Source: Serpentinimonas barnesii
GTDB lineage: Bacteria; Pseudomonadota; Gammaproteobacteria; Burkholderiales; Burkholderiaceae_C
Direction of reading: 5' to 3'
Assembly: GCF_000696225.1 (NCBI RefSeq)
Contig: NZ_BAWN01000012.1
Coordinates: 1 to 44,032, forward strand
DNA length: 44,032 nt
Positions 20,016-31,100 of the stretch are shown piece by piece. A program made the translations under genes and the position numbers. The notes beneath the pieces are model-generated. The model saw only the letters and a program-made list of their open reading frames with translations, was not told where the DNA came from and ran no database searches. Positions within the stretch are counted from its first letter, which is position 1; each line of letters begins with the position of its first letter.

Positions 20016-20560
20016 ACGGACTCATCGCCTGGCTGGAAAAGTTGAACGAGGCAGACAGCAAGGCTCGCGCAGTATTGCGCCGCAGCCTTGCCTTCGACAC
20101 CGGTCAGCACATTCCGGCTTTTCCCTACGTCGAGCCTTTTCTGAAAGGTGAGGAATCCGGCTGGCGCCGCGACATGCATTACCTCGTCGCCGCGCTGTGG
20201 GCGGCGCATTGGCGCGAAGGCCAGCCACAAACAAAGATCAAACTCCCTGTGGCCGTGGCGCTGCATGACAAAGAGCGTAGAGACAAGCTGAGCGCAAAAG
20301 AACGCAGCAAACCCACCAGCACGGAGAAACGGTTCATCACACTGCTTGATGCCGACGAGGATCAACTCCCACACCGCCTGCGCCAGATGGTCGCCTTGCT
20401 GGGCGATCGGCCCATCGATTTTGCAACCTTGCTAGACGACCTGCTTCGTTGGAACAGCGAATCCAAACGCACCCAGAACGACTGGGCGCGCGATTTCTAT
20501 CGCGTCCTCGCTCCCGCCTTCCAGAATCAACCCGACACCACCATGGAGACCGTCGAATGA
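20012..20560 (+). CDS. casB: Cascade small subunit Cse2/CasB
   Basis: Type I-E small subunit (182 residues), which stabilises the R-loop as a dimer along the Cas7 backbone. It is rich in Arg/Lys and helical, with an RRSLAFDTGQH segment and LLRWNSESKRTQNDWARDFY near the C-terminus, typical of Cse2. It starts within the casA stop and ends within the cas7e start. Identity is supported by both motifs and gene order. Confidence 0.93.
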   Translation: MNGLIAWLEKLNEADSKARAVLRRSLAFDTGQHIPAFPYVEPFLKGEESGWRRDMHYLVAALWAAHWREGQPQTKIKLPVAVALHDKERRDKLSAKERSKPTSTEKRFITLLDADEDQLPHRLRQMVALLGDRPIDFATLLDDLLRWNSESKRTQNDWARDFYRVLAPAFQNQPDTTMETVE

Positions 20561-21711
20561 AAACCCTGATCGAAGTTCATGTCCTGCAAAATTTTGCCCC
20601 GTCCAACCTCAACCGCGATGACACTGGCGCGCCCAAAGACGCCTTCTTCGGCGGCACGCGCCGGGCGCGCGTGTCGAGCCAGTGCGCCAAGCGTGCCGTG
20701 CGGCATTTTTTCGACGAGAAAGTCCGCGAAGGCGTGTTCAGCGCAGATGAACTGGCGGTGCGCACCAAGCGCGTCTATCAGGCCATCGTTGATGCGCTGG
20801 CAGGCAAGCGCGACGCAGCGGATACGATGGCGAAAGCGGAAATCGCGCTGACCTACGTCAAGCTCAAGGCAGCGGAGGGCGGCAAGACGCAATACCTGTT
20901 GTTCCTCGGTCGCCGTGAAATTGCGGCGCTGGCAGAGACCATCGACGAATTCTGGGATCAGATCGTCGCCGCCGAGGAAGGCGATGCCGAAAAGCCCAAG
21001 GGTAAGGCGAAAAAAGCTGCTGCCAGCAGCGCCCCAAAAGAGGTTCAGGCACGCATCGAAGCGGCGTTCAACGGCGGCAAAGCCGTAGACCTCGCGCTGT
21101 TCGGCCGCATGCTGGCCGACATGCCCGAGAAAAACCAGAACGCCGCCTGCCAAGTCGCGCATGCGATTTCGACCCACGCGGTCGAGCGCGAATTCGATTT
21201 CTACACGGCGGTGGATGACCTGAAACCGGAGGACACCGCAGGGGCCGACATGATGGGCACGGTGGAATTCAACTCCGCCTGCTATTACCGCTATGCCGTC
21301 GTTGACTGGGCGAAGCTGGTCGAAAACCTGCAGGGCGACATTGACCTCGCCGCCAAGGGTCTGCGCACCTTCCTGCAAGGCTTTGTCATGGCCGAACCCA
21401 CCGGCAAACAGAACAGCTTCGCCGCGCACAACCCACCGGAATTTGTCGTCGTGACGGTGTGCCATGACGCCGCCCCGCGCAACCTTGCCAATGCTTTCGA
21501 GACGGCGGTTCGCGCCAAGACGGGTGAGTCGCTGACGCGCAAATCCGCCGAGGAACTGGCGAAGAAAGGCAGCGCGCTGGAAAAAGCTTACCCGCGCAAG
21601 GCCCAGACCTTGGTGCTCAACCTTGCCAGTGCAGAACTGAACGGGTTTGGTATGGCCATGGACTCTCTGGACGACGTGCTGGACGAAGCGCTCAAAGCTG
21701 TGCGGGGTTGA
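20557..21711 (+). CDS. casC: Cascade backbone subunit Cas7e (Cse4/CasC)
   Basis: Backbone protein (384 residues; E. coli CasC has 363) that polymerises along the crRNA spacer. It starts with IEVHVLQNFAPSNLNRDD and FGGTRRARVSSQ, strongly typical of Cas7e. Later FQFN-like and GTVEFNSACYYRYA segments belong to the same fold. An Ala/Lys-rich low-complexity stretch at about residues 140-162 (EEGDAEKPKGKAKKAAASSA) probably extends a surface loop. The ATG at 20557 overlaps the cse2 stop; the upstream in-frame region inside cse2 was rejected. Confidence 0.95.
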   Translation: MKTLIEVHVLQNFAPSNLNRDDTGAPKDAFFGGTRRARVSSQCAKRAVRHFFDEKVREGVFSADELAVRTKRVYQAIVDALAGKRDAADTMAKAEIALTYVKLKAAEGGKTQYLLFLGRREIAALAETIDEFWDQIVAAEEGDAEKPKGKAKKAAASSAPKEVQARIEAAFNGGKAVDLALFGRMLADMPEKNQNAACQVAHAISTHAVEREFDFYTAVDDLKPEDTAGADMMGTVEFNSACYYRYAVVDWAKLVENLQGDIDLAAKGLRTFLQGFVMAEPTGKQNSFAAHNPPEFVVVTVCHDAAPRNLANAFETAVRAKTGESLTRKSAEELAKKGSALEKAYPRKAQTLVLNLASAELNGFGMAMDSLDDVLDEALKAVRG

Positions 21712-21715
21712 AGCC

Positions 21716-22414
21716 ATGCCCACTCTGCTTTTACGACTGGCGGGGCCGATGCAGTCCTGGGGCACGACCAGCCGTTTCGACCAGCGCGACACCGGCAAGG
21801 AGCCCAGCAAGTCTGGCGTGGTCGGGCTGCTGGCTGCGGCGCTGGGGATAGACCGGGAAGTGTGGAATGACGAGCTGAAGTCTCTGGCGGCGCTGACGAT
21901 GGCCGTGCGCCACGACCGCCCCGGCGTGTTGAAGCGCGACTATCAAACCGCAGGCTGTGCTGCGACTGACAAGATGAGACGTGCAGATGGTTCGTTATCC
22001 GATGATGGCGTGACCTCACAGCGCCACTACCTAGCCGACGCTGTGTTTCTGGTCGGCCTAGAAGGCGCGGATCGCAGCCTCCTCGAAGTCGCGCACGCCG
22101 CACTGCAAAACCCGGTGTGGCCGCTGGCGCTGGGACGAAAATCCTACGTTCCGTCTGAATTCGTCTGTCTGGATGATGGTGTTGTCGATGCGCCTTTGCG
22201 GGAAACGCTCGCTGCAACACCGTGGATCTCATCGCCACGACGCTGGGAAAGCGCACCGGAACGCTTGCTGGTGTCGATAGAATCAGCGGACGGCAGCGGC
22301 GCGCTACGCATGGATCAGCCTTTGTCCTCGTTCGCCGTGCGGCGTTTCGGCGCACGCTACGTGCGTTCCGAATGGGTGGCGTTACAACAGGAGCAAGCCC
22401 ATGCGCCTCTTTAG
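21716..22414 (+). CDS. casD: Cascade subunit Cas5e (CasD)
   Basis: A 232-residue RAMP protein that caps the 5' handle of the crRNA. It opens with LLLRLAGPMQSWGTTSRFD, the diagnostic start of Cas5e, followed by a REVWNDELKSLAAL-type helix and LGRKSYVPS in the middle. The ATG lies 4 bases after the cas7e stop. The last 14 bases overlap cas6e. Confidence 0.95.
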   Translation: MPTLLLRLAGPMQSWGTTSRFDQRDTGKEPSKSGVVGLLAAALGIDREVWNDELKSLAALTMAVRHDRPGVLKRDYQTAGCAATDKMRRADGSLSDDGVTSQRHYLADAVFLVGLEGADRSLLEVAHAALQNPVWPLALGRKSYVPSEFVCLDDGVVDAPLRETLAATPWISSPRRWESAPERLLVSIESADGSGALRMDQPLSSFAVRRFGARYVRSEWVALQQEQAHAPL

Positions 22415-23081
22415 AATCCACCTGAACCCACGTTGCAAAGAGGCTCGCCGCGACCTCGCCGACCCCTACCAAATGCACGCAACGCTCTGCCGCGCGTTTT
22501 TCCCCGAGGTAACCCGGTGCCCACCGGGTTCGCTGTTGTGGCGACTGGAACCGGAAACCGACGCCGAGGGTCGGGCGCGCGTGCTGGTTCAATCCCGTGA
22601 AATACCCGACTGGTCGCGGATTCTTGTGCCGGAATGGCTGGCCCAAGACGAGCCTGGCAAGGCGCTCGCTTTCGATGCGATCCAGGCAGGGCAAATGCTC
22701 CGATTCCGCCTGCGCGCCAACCCGTGCAAGACCGTGCAGGGCAAGCGGCAGGGGCTGGTTCATCCCGGCGCGCAACGGGATTGGCTGGCACGCAAGGGTG
22801 AGCAGCACGGCTTCGCGCTGCCGGAATCCAGCACACCGGATTATTTTGATTTCATGCAAAGCGCCGCAGGCCGTGCCTATCCCGATGTCCGTGTTTCGCA
22901 CCAGCAACTGCTCAAGGGCAGCCAGCACGAAGGCAACGCGATCCGGATTTATTCGGTGCTGTTCGAGGGGAACTTGACGGTGACTGACCCCGCACGATTC
23001 AGGGCTGCACTGGAAACCGGGATCGGTCACGGCAAGGTAATGGGGCTAGGGTTGTTGTCCGTTGTACCCACATCAAGATGA
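22401..23081 (+). CDS. casE: CRISPR RNA endoribonuclease Cas6e (CasE)
   Basis: Nuclease of 226 residues that cuts the pre-crRNA at the 3' base of each repeat hairpin and stays bound to it. His26 in DPYQMHATLCRAFF lies where the catalytic His of Cas6e proteins is expected. The C-terminal Gly-rich loop GIGHGKVMGLGLLSVVP is the RNA-binding signature. The start overlaps cas5e by 14 bases. An 86-base gap follows, the first real gap in the cas operon, before the toxin-antitoxin-like pair. Confidence 0.95.
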   Translation: MRLFRIHLNPRCKEARRDLADPYQMHATLCRAFFPEVTRCPPGSLLWRLEPETDAEGRARVLVQSREIPDWSRILVPEWLAQDEPGKALAFDAIQAGQMLRFRLRANPCKTVQGKRQGLVHPGAQRDWLARKGEQHGFALPESSTPDYFDFMQSAAGRAYPDVRVSHQQLLKGSQHEGNAIRIYSVLFEGNLTVTDPARFRAALETGIGHGKVMGLGLLSVVPTSR

Positions 23082-23167
23082 CGTTTCAAAGCCTTGGCTT
23101 GCGGTTTGCTGCTGGTGCGCCGCCAGGGTTAAATTGCTGACATTGCACGGTTGTAAAGGAGTTAATC

Positions 23168-23407
23168 ATGGAATGGAGAGACCGCATCGTTTCCGATCCG
23201 GAAATTCTGGTGGGCAAGCCGATCATCAAGGGGACGCGAATATCCGTCGAGCTGATCATCGGCTGGCTGGCAAACGGCTGGACGTTTGAGCAACTGCTGG
23301 AATCTTACCCACACATAACCCGTCAAGACATTCTGGCGGCGCTGGCTTTTGCGGCCGATATGATGCAGGAGGAGCAATACATCGCCCGCCATAAGGCCGC
23401 TGCGTGA
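23168..23407 (+). CDS. DUF433 family protein, probable antitoxin
   Basis: A small 79-residue helical protein. DPEILVGKPIIKGTRISVEL and LLESYPHITRQDILAALAFA are the DUF433 hallmarks. DUF433 proteins are commonly encoded directly before DUF5615 PIN-like proteins and are treated as antitoxins of that pair. AAAGGAG lies 9 bases before the ATG. Its stop overlaps the next start (GTGA), which couples the two. It is unusual to find it between cas6e and cas1. Confidence 0.85.
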   Translation: MEWRDRIVSDPEILVGKPIIKGTRISVELIIGWLANGWTFEQLLESYPHITRQDILAALAFAADMMQEEQYIARHKAAA

Positions 23408-23766
23408 AACCGCTGCTGCTGGTTAACGAGAACTTTCCTGCACCAGCGCTCAAGCGCCTGCGGGCTGAGGGTTTCGATGTGATTGCCGTGACCGAAGACA
23501 TGCCCGGCGCGTCTGACCGACGGGTACTTGAGCGTGCGCGCGAGCTAGGACGCTGGCTGATTACGTTCGACCGCGACTATGGTGAACTGGTGTTTTTGCA
23601 CGATCTGCCGTCGCCGCCCGCGATCATTTACCTGCGGCAGGAGCCCATTCCAGCCGATGCACCCGCCGAATGGTTGGCCAGCCTGATGGCCAACCCTGAC
23701 CTACAACCGGGGTTTTTCATCACGCTCGGCAGCAAAACCACCCGACTACGCCCTTTGCCGAGATAG
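23404..23766 (+). CDS. DUF5615 PIN-like protein, probable toxin
   Basis: A 120-residue protein of the Mut7-C/PIN-like group. It starts LLVNENFPAPALKRLRAEGFDV where the family usually begins LLDENL, so the first acidic residue is Asn here. The second acidic motif, WLITFDRDYGELVF, is intact. Family members are presumed RNases acting as toxins, held by the preceding DUF433 protein. The GTG start overlaps the antitoxin stop, and cas1 begins only 5 bases after the toxin stop, so toxin and adaptation genes very likely share a transcript. The Asn change could weaken metal binding. Confidence 0.82.
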   Translation: MKPLLLVNENFPAPALKRLRAEGFDVIAVTEDMPGASDRRVLERARELGRWLITFDRDYGELVFLHDLPSPPAIIYLRQEPIPADAPAEWLASLMANPDLQPGFFITLGSKTTRLRPLPR

Positions 23767-23771
23767 GTCTG

Positions 23772-24969
<1,198 letters not shown>

Positions 24970-25144
24970 TCGACGCATCGCCGACGTGCTCAAGACGCAG
25001 CGCTTCCAAGACGGGCTAGACCTTGAGCAGCCCCCCCACCTGTTCCACAAAATACCTTATAAATCAGCCAACGAAACGCTCCGAAAAATCGGTAGAATTT
25101 CTGGGGGTTGATTTTTATCAGTGAATCAACAGGTTGGAAGAAGT
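24970..25144 (+). promoter_or_regulatory. CRISPR leader
   Basis: This is the 175-base non-coding stretch between cas2 and the first repeat; its second half is AT-rich compared with the surroundings. It should carry the pre-crRNA promoter and the signals that direct Cas1-Cas2 to the first repeat. TTATAAAT at 25057-25064 and TAGAAT at 25093-25098 could serve as -10 elements, but neither has a clear -35 partner. Polarity is supported by the array: intact repeats at this end, mutated ones at the far end. Confidence 0.8.
25124..25136 (+). promoter_or_regulatory. IHF binding site in the leader
   Basis: AATCAACAGGTTG matches all defined positions of the IHF consensus WATCAANNNNTTR. It ends 8 bases before the first repeat, close to the position used in E. 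coli, where IHF bends the leader for spacer integration. Confidence 0.75.
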
Positions 25145-28100
25145 GTGTTCCCCGCTCGCGCGGGGATGAACCGCCTGCGCCAGCTGGTCGCCCCACTCGG
25201 GCTGCGTGTTCCCCGCTCGCGCGGGGATGAACCGTCGGCAGCCTCTACACCGCCGCACCCCAGCACGTGTTCCCCGCTCGCGCGGGGATGAACCGCACTG
25301 GCATCGCTGCGCAAACGGCGCGGCTCATGTGTTCCCCGCTCGCGCGGGGATGAACCGCCGCAGCTAGTGGCTAAGGCACAGGCCGCGTTGTGTTCCCCGC
25401 TCGCGCGGGGATGAACCGCATTACATAGAGCTACTGATTGAGCTTGAGGCGTGTTCCCCGCTCGCGCGGGGATGAACCGGACTGTTCGTTGCCGAAGCCC
25501 ATGCTGACGATGTGTTCCCCGCTCGCGCGGGGATGAACCGTCTCGTGCGACTTAGGGTTTAGAGACACGGCCGTGTTCCCCGCTCGCGCGGGGATGAACC
25601 GCCTTGAGTTTTGTGACGTCGCCCTCCTTGGCCGTGTTCCCCGCTCGCGCGGGGATGAACCGACGCATCCGTACTTATTGGCGGCGGCATACGAGTGTTC
25701 CCCGCTCGCGCGGGGATGAACCGCTTGCGGTTGATGCCCTGCCCTGCATCGAGGTGTGTTCCCCGCTCGCGCGGGGATGAACCGGCGTCTCAAACCCAAG
25801 GCGCCAGCAGCCGAAGGTGTTCCCCGCTCGCGCGGGGATGAACCGGCCGTGGTGTCCCTCGCCGGCCATGTAGACCAGTGTTCCCCGCTCGCGCGGGGAT
25901 GAACCGCCCGAGCATTACGTGCAGATGCAGCTCTACATGTGTTCCCCGCTCGCGCGGGGATGAACCGCCGACCTGACCGATGGTATTGGTGCCGAGTCCG
26001 TGTTCCCCGCTCGCGCGGGGATGAACCGCGTATTGCTCAGCCCGGCGACAGCTTTAGCTAGTGTTCCCCGCTCGCGCGGGGATGAACCGATATGACGCGT
26101 CCCCTGCGTCCTTTGAATACGGTGTTCCCCGCTCGCGCGGGGATGAACCGACCTGCGCATCGCCGTAGACCTGCGCATCGCCGTGTTCCCCGCTCGCGCG
26201 GGGATGAACCGTCCTTGATGTGAACGGGACAACCATGAGTGCCGTGTTCCCCGCTCGCGCGGGGATGAACCGACGTTGCAAACGGCGACGGCGATGCGAG
26301 CGTGGTGTTCCCCGCTCGCGCGGGGATGAACCGCACGACAAATGTCTTGCCGCCGCCTGACGGGCCGTGTTCCCCGCTCGCGCGGGGATGAACCGCCGGA
26401 GCATTACGTGCAGATACAGCTCTACATGCGTGTTCCCCGCTCGCGCGGGGATGAACCGTCAATTTACGCCAAATGCATCGACGACGGCGGGTGTTCCCCG
26501 CTCGCGCGGGGATGAACCGCATCATGGCTGAGTATGCCAATCAGTGGGAGCGTGTTCCCCGCTCGCGCGGGGATGAACCGTCTCGGAAAAATGCCGGGTG
26601 ATTTTCGACAAGCGTGTTCCCCGCTCGCGCGGGGATGAACCGCCGTTCCCCAAGCCGGAGCCGAAAAAGCTGGAGTGTTCCCCGCTCGCGCGGGGATGAA
26701 CCGGACTTGCTGGGAAACGACGCAGTGACCACATCGTGTTCCCCGCTCGCGCGGGGATGAACCGTCTGCGCTCAACTGCCCGCCGGGTTGGACGTTGTGT
26801 TCCCCGCTCGCGCGGGGATGAACCGGAGTATTTCAGGGGCGAGTACCTTGGCTTCAAGTGTTCCCCGCTCGCGCGGGGATGAACCGGTCTGTGATCGAGA
26901 CTACATCATTCATCATTTGTGTTCCCCGCTCGCGCGGGGATGAACCGGGTTGCTGATGTGGTCGCCTAGGTCGTAGTGGGTGTTCCCCGCTCGCGCGGGG
27001 ATGAACCGCCGTAGAGGGTGGCGCTATCACGCTGGGGCTGGTGTTCCCCGCTCGCGCGGGGATGAACCGTGGATGGCCATCTTGCTGCTGCCGGCCATTT
27101 CGTGTTCCCCGCTCGCGCGGGGATGAACCGACCTTCAACAAATTGTCCTGCTGGATGGATAATGTGTTCCCCGCTCGCGCGGGGATGAACCGCACCCATG
27201 TTGCAAAATCTGCCGCTTCTGGCCGTGTTCCCCGCTCGCGCGGGGATGAACCGCAGCAGCTACCGCGTTCCAGAACCTGCTCAACGTGTTCCCCGCTCGC
27301 GCGGGGATGAACCTGATTTGGCCGGCCCGCAGGGCCCAGCAGGCCCGTGTTCCCCGCTCGCGCGGGGATGAACCGGCAAACGGGCGCACTACGCGGGCCG
27401 GGTTGCTGTGTTCCCCGCTCGCGCGGGGATGAACCGTACGATGTAACCGGAGCGACTTGGTTGGGGAACGTGTTCCCCGCTCGCGCGGGGATGAACCGTC
27501 AGCGGAATAGATGGGCCAGCCCCACCCGCACGTGTTCCCCGCTCGCGCGGGGATGAACCGCTGCCCGTGGTACACGCCAGCGGCGCAGAGTTGTGTTCCC
27601 CGCTCGCGCGGGGATGAACCGTCGCCGCACGCCACGCGCACGCAGCGCATCCGCGTGTTCCCCGCTCGCGCGGGGATGAACCGGTTTTCTTTCAGCCCGT
27701 TGGCGCTGCTCAGCGGTGTTCCCCGCTCGCGCGGGGATGAACCGACCTAGCGCAAGTGATGGGGCTGGCGATCCAGGTGTTCCCCGCTCGCGCGGGGATG
27801 AACCGCCCGCACTCAAGCAATACACCGAAGCCGAGTTGTGTTCCCCGCTCGCGCGGGGATGAACCGCACGGTAGAGATGTGCGTCTCGGTGATGCCAGCG
27901 TGTTCCCCGCTCGCGCGGGGATGAACCGACGCATCGGGCAAAAGCGGCATGACCACGCAGCGTGTTCCCCGCTCGCGCGGGGATGAACCGCGCTCGAACG
28001 CGGCACCCTTGAGGTGTGGGCCGTGTTCCCCGCTCGCGCGGGGATGAACCGCGAGCCGGTGGAACTGAGCGCATGGGTGAACGGGTGTTCCCCGCTCGCG

Positions 28101-31100
28101 CGGGGATGAACCGGTCGCCGATGCGCTCAGCACTCGGCGGGGCGGGTGTTCCCCGCTCGCGCGGGGATGAACCGCACCCAGCGCTGATACGTGGCGCTGC
28201 CAGATCGTGTTCCCCGCTCGCGCGGGGATGAACCGCTGGGCTACATACCAGTCCAGCGTCCTGTTGGGTGTTCCCCGCTCGCGCGGGGATGAACCGATCG
28301 GCCTAGATTCGCTGGTGCAGCCTACGATGTGTTCCCCGCTCGCGCGGGGATGAACCGCTGCACAGGCGCAGCGTGCCGCTCTGTAGTTGGTGTTCCCCGC
28401 TCGCGCGGGGATGAACCGTAGGTCGGCCTGCTTGAGGCACCTGCCCAGCGGGTGTTCCCCGCTCGCGCGGGGATGAACCGGAAATAGAGGCGGCGGCTCA
28501 CGCTATTTGCGCCGTGTTCCCCGCTCGCGCGGGGATGAACCGCTGGCGGCCTTTCTCGTAGGCTCGGAGGGCCTGTGTTCCCCGCTCGCGCGGGGATGAA
28601 CCGGCCCCGGCGTTGAAGTGGAAGCCATCCGAGCGGTGTTCCCCGCTCGCGCGGGGATGAACCGTTCTCGGACCAGAGCCACGCCGACACGGTGCAGTGT
28701 TCCCCGCTCGCGCGGGGATGAACCGATGAATTTGTGCCTTTAGTAGCACCTCAAATTGTGTTCCCCGCTCGCGCGGGGATGAACCGCAGACTCCTCCCAT
28801 TTGGCGATGTCTTCTGCGGTGTTCCCCGCTCGCGCGGGGATGAACCGCCCTCCAAAAAACCCTGCCTTGCCTTGCCAAGGTGTTCCCCGCTCGCGCGGGG
28901 ATGAACCGGGTTTTGCCGCAGGCCAGCAGCCAGTCGGCGGGTGTTCCCCGCTCGCGCGGGGATGAACCGGCTTGGACTTCTCGACGCCGTCTTTGACCAG
29001 GGTGTTCCCCGCTCGCGCGGGGATGAACCGTTGACGCCTACCCGATGGACGTTGACGGCGAGGTGTTCCCCGCTCGCGCGGGGATGAACCGCGGATCACG
29101 CAACCGCTGGTCGATGCCGGAACCGTGTTCCCCGCTCGCGCGGGGATGAACCGTTGCGGTTGCCAGCACCTACGGCACCTCCGTGGTGTTCCCCGCTCGC
29201 GCGGGGATGAACCGCAACCGGCAGCGGCTGGCTGCGATCCGGGCTGGTGTTCCCCGCTCGCGCGGGGATGAACCGGGCGGATTGAGACTATCACGCATGG
29301 CAACGGTGTGTTCCCCGCTCGCGCGGGGATGAACCGGCGCCCAGCCGTTAGGGCCAGCGCGAAGCGATGTGTTCCCCGCTCGCGCGGGGATGAACCGCCA
29401 GCGAGGCAAGCCATGGCTGCAGTCTGGCCGTGTTCCCCGCTCGCGCGGGGATGAACCGCCAGTACGTGCCACTGTCAGAGTGCAGGAGAGGTGTTCCCCG
29501 CTCGCGCGGGGATGAACCGCTGCGGCAGGCGGGGCATGAGGTGAAGGAGGAGTGTTCCCCGCTCGCGCGGGGATGAACCGGTCACGGGGCGAAAGTCGAC
29601 TGGTTGACTGCCGTGTTCCCCGCTCGCGCGGGGATGAACCAGGTCGATGATCTTGCGCAGGCCCCAGATCACGGTGTTCCCCGCTCGCGCGGGGATGAAC
29701 CCGTTGGAACATACATTGCCGCCTTGGTTCAGCCTGTGTTCCCCGCTCGCGCGGGGATGAACCGTGTTTGTATTTCGTCATTCGGTACATCAAATTGTGT
29801 TCCCCGCTCGCGCGGGGATGAACCGCCACCGGCTCGCGCCCGCCAAGCCCGCGCCGGCGTGTTCCCCGCTCGCGCGGGGATGAACCGTCACCTTATGCAC
29901 TAGGATGGCTTCCACTTCAGTGTTCCCCGCTCGCGCGGGGATGAACCGCGACGGAGCACCTCGACCATTTGCGGGCCATCGTGTTCCCCGCTCGCGCGGG
30001 GATGAACCGTCTGTTGCGTTGCCCACTGCGGTTTTGTCGGCGTGTGTTCCCTGCTCGCGCGGGGATGAACCGAGGTGGAGCAGCACCTAGGGCGCACAGC
30101 GACAGTGTTCCCCGCTCGCGCGGGGATGAACCGTAGGTATCACAGTTGACGAGGATGTCTAGGGGAGTGTTCCCCGCTCGCGCGGGGATGAACCGTACCA
30201 CCCCCAGACCTAAATCCTTCTTCCGCCGTGTTCCCCGCTCGCGCGGGGATGAACCGCTTACAAGATCGCGGTTGACCGAAATGAAGATGTGTTCCCCGCT
30301 CGCGCGGGGATGAACCGCTTGATGTGCGGCTTCAGGATGATGGTGCGCCGTGTTCCCCGCTCGCGCGGGGATGAACCGCTTGGCGGGAGTTTCGCCGCGA
30401 GGCAGAAGATGTGTTCCCCGCTCGCGCGGGGATGAACCGACCCGGAGAAGCGCTTGGCGGGGGGGCACACGGTGTTCCCCGCTCGCGCGGGGATGAACCG
30501 GCCCTAGCGCGCCGATTCACCACGGCCGCAAGGTGTTCCCCGCTCGCGCGGGGATGAACCGATCGGGTGATGCTGATTAAAGGCGCCAGCACAGTGTTGC
30601 CCGCTCGCGCGGGGATGAACCGCGCTTTGCGCACGGACTCAAAGTTGCGCGAAGGTGTTCCCCGCTCGCGCGGGGATGAACCGCCAATATCCCCGGTTGA
30701 TGCGTCGAAAAGCAGGTGTTCCCCGCTCGCGCGGGGATGAACCGGTACACCATGACCGACCTGCCGCCCACAGATCGTGTTCCCCGCTCGCGCGGGGATG
30801 AACCGACCGGGCCGCACTGGCAGCGGCGCGCGACTTGGTGTTCCCCGCTCGCGGGGGGATGAACCGAACCGCCAAGGCCGCACCGGCGAGGTGGCGCTGT
30901 GTTCCCCGCTCGCGCGGGGATGAACCGCGGGCAGCATGGGCCAGACGTCGGTGCGGTGTGTGTTCCCCGCTCGCGCGGGGATGAACCGGGGTAGGGTTAA
31001 ATGCCGCCGTGAGCAACAAAGTGTTCCCCGCTCGCGCGGGGATGAACCGGTCACGCAGACGGGCGCGGGCCTGTGGGTGACGTGTTCCCCGCTCGCGCGG

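Noticed and set aside
20527-21810. 427-residue minus-strand frame opposite cas7e
   Set aside because: Shadow of cas7e, with no motif or ribosome site.
23082-23167. Promoter before the DUF433 gene
   Set aside because: The gap is suggestive, but no -35/-10 pair with acceptable spacing could be found, so no site is annotated.
28726-28757. Partly palindromic spacer 59 (AATTTGTGC and GCACCTCAAATT arms)
   Set aside because: The inverted match is imperfect and a single spacer gives no further support for function.
30379-30460. Shared GCTTGGCGGG string near spacers 86 and 87
   Set aside because: Only ten bases, partly from the repeat edge and at different positions within the spacers; chance is sufficient.
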